Assembly: GCA_004524515.1 (NCBI GenBank)
Contig: SDNV01000163.1
Coordinates: forward strand, 1 to 5,621
Direction: 5' to 3'
DNA: 5,621 nucleotides
DNA from: Promethearchaeota archaeon
Lineage (GTDB): Archaea > Asgardarchaeota > Lokiarchaeia > Sigynarchaeales > SOKP01
Numbering within the stretch: position 1 is the first letter of the stretch; every line of letters starts with the position of its first letter. The notes beneath the pieces are model-generated. The model was not told where the DNA came from and did no database searches. It saw only the letters and a program-made list of their open reading frames with translations. The translations under genes and the position numbers were made by a program. This document shows, one piece after another, positions 5,108 to 5,621 of the stretch.

Positions 5108-5621
5108 ATGAATGAAAGTATTATACCAACTTATACTAAAGCAGATAAACTTATATGGAGCCTTGCTAGTTTAGGCGGATCTATAATCTCTGGAATCTAT
5201 GCTGCACTCTTACTTTATTTTTATCAAGTTTATTTGGGACTGGGAGCTATCTTTATTGCCATTGCTGCAGGAATTTATGCGATTTGGAATGCTATAAATG
5301 ATCCACTTTTTGGTTATATTTCAGATTCAAAAAGTTTCAGAAAATTAGGTCGACGTATACCTTACATGCGATATACTGCTCCATTATTAGGCGTAGGATT
5401 TATATTAGTTTGGTTTGTACCCTTAACATTGGACAATTTTTCAATCTTTTTATGGATGTTAATTTCAATGTTAATATATGATACGGCCTATACCATAATT
5501 TTTCTCATGCAATCTGCTTTATTACCGGAAATTACGGAATCTGATTGGGAAAGAGGAGAATTTCAAAAATATAGCTCGATTTTTTATCTTTTTGGTGTTA
5601 TTATAGGTTTCGTGGTACCTG
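5108..5621 (+). CDS. GPH-family (MFS_2) cation symporter-like transporter, N-terminal part (truncated by window edge)
   Basis: The frame is open for 171 complete codons to the right edge; full-length relatives have about 450-500 residues and 12 membrane helices. Four helices and part of a fifth are visible (about 16-40, 46-65, 88-106, 111-138, 155-171). The family hallmark is clear: N61-A-I-N-D65-P-L-F-G-Y-I-S-D73, then the cytoplasmic loop G81-R-R-I-P-Y-M, and a helix IV block ending ALLPEIT (137-143). Members of this group (MelB-like) move sugars or other solutes across the cytoplasmic membrane with Na+ or H+. Compared with MelB from memory, the cation-site Asn/Asp pair is kept (N64, D65) but the first Asp is Asn61, and the two sugar-binding Asp positions appear to be Ser25 and Phe132, so the substrate is unlikely to be a galactoside. 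The start is the first ATG in frame; no strong Shine-Dalgarno is present. Confidence 0.85.
   Translation, partial: MNESIIPTYTKADKLIWSLASLGGSIISGIYAALLLYFYQVYLGLGAIFIAIAAGIYAIWNAINDPLFGYISDSKSFRKLGRRIPYMRYTAPLLGVGFILVWFVPLTLDNFSIFLWMLISMLIYDTAYTIIFLMQSALLPEITESDWERGEFQKYSSIFYLFGVIIGFVVP

Overview
The window looks archaeal, and an Asgard (Promethearchaeota) genome is my best guess. It is AT-rich. It has archaeal-type TATA elements (clearest at 5033-5043), clear Shine-Dalgarno sequences in front of some genes, T-rich 3' ends instead of strong hairpin terminators, and a gene mix (coiled-coil proteins with winged helices, a Cys-rich ferredoxin, an ATC-hydrolase-like protein, a GPH/MFS_2 transporter) typical of anaerobic archaea. 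The lineage call comes from general resemblance; there is no marker gene or rRNA here.

Layout. (1) 1-561, minus strand: the N-terminal part of a zinc-ribbon/HTH transposase-like protein running off the left edge. It is clearly more GC-rich (about 43%) than its surroundings. (2) 640-2117, minus strand: a two-gene operon of paralogous proteins, each a long coiled coil ending in a small winged-helix-like domain. The two genes overlap by 4 bases (GTGA), and the second has a near-perfect Shine-Dalgarno. (3) 2118-2291: a divergent intergenic region with a promoter for each side. (4) 2292-3392, plus strand: a 366-residue protein with an N-terminal winged helix, a nine-cysteine middle region and a C-terminal 2[4Fe-4S] ferredoxin domain. 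(5) 3536-3997, plus strand: a small, highly charged coiled-coil protein of unknown function. (6) 3998-4265: an AT-rich gap with small inverted and direct repeats. (7) 4266-4955, plus strand: an ATC-hydrolase-like protein starting with TTG. (8) 5033-5621, plus strand: a strong TATA element and the first 171 residues of a GPH-type (MFS_2) transporter running off the right edge.

How the parts relate. Only the coiled-coil pair is clearly an operon; translational coupling and shared architecture suggest the two proteins form one complex, perhaps a heteromeric filament or tether. The plus-strand genes are separated by 143-268 bases with their own promoter-like sequences, so they look independently transcribed. 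The most unusual content is the paired coiled-coil/winged-helix proteins, which I cannot assign to a named family. No CRISPR array, tRNA, rRNA or toxin-antitoxin pair was seen.
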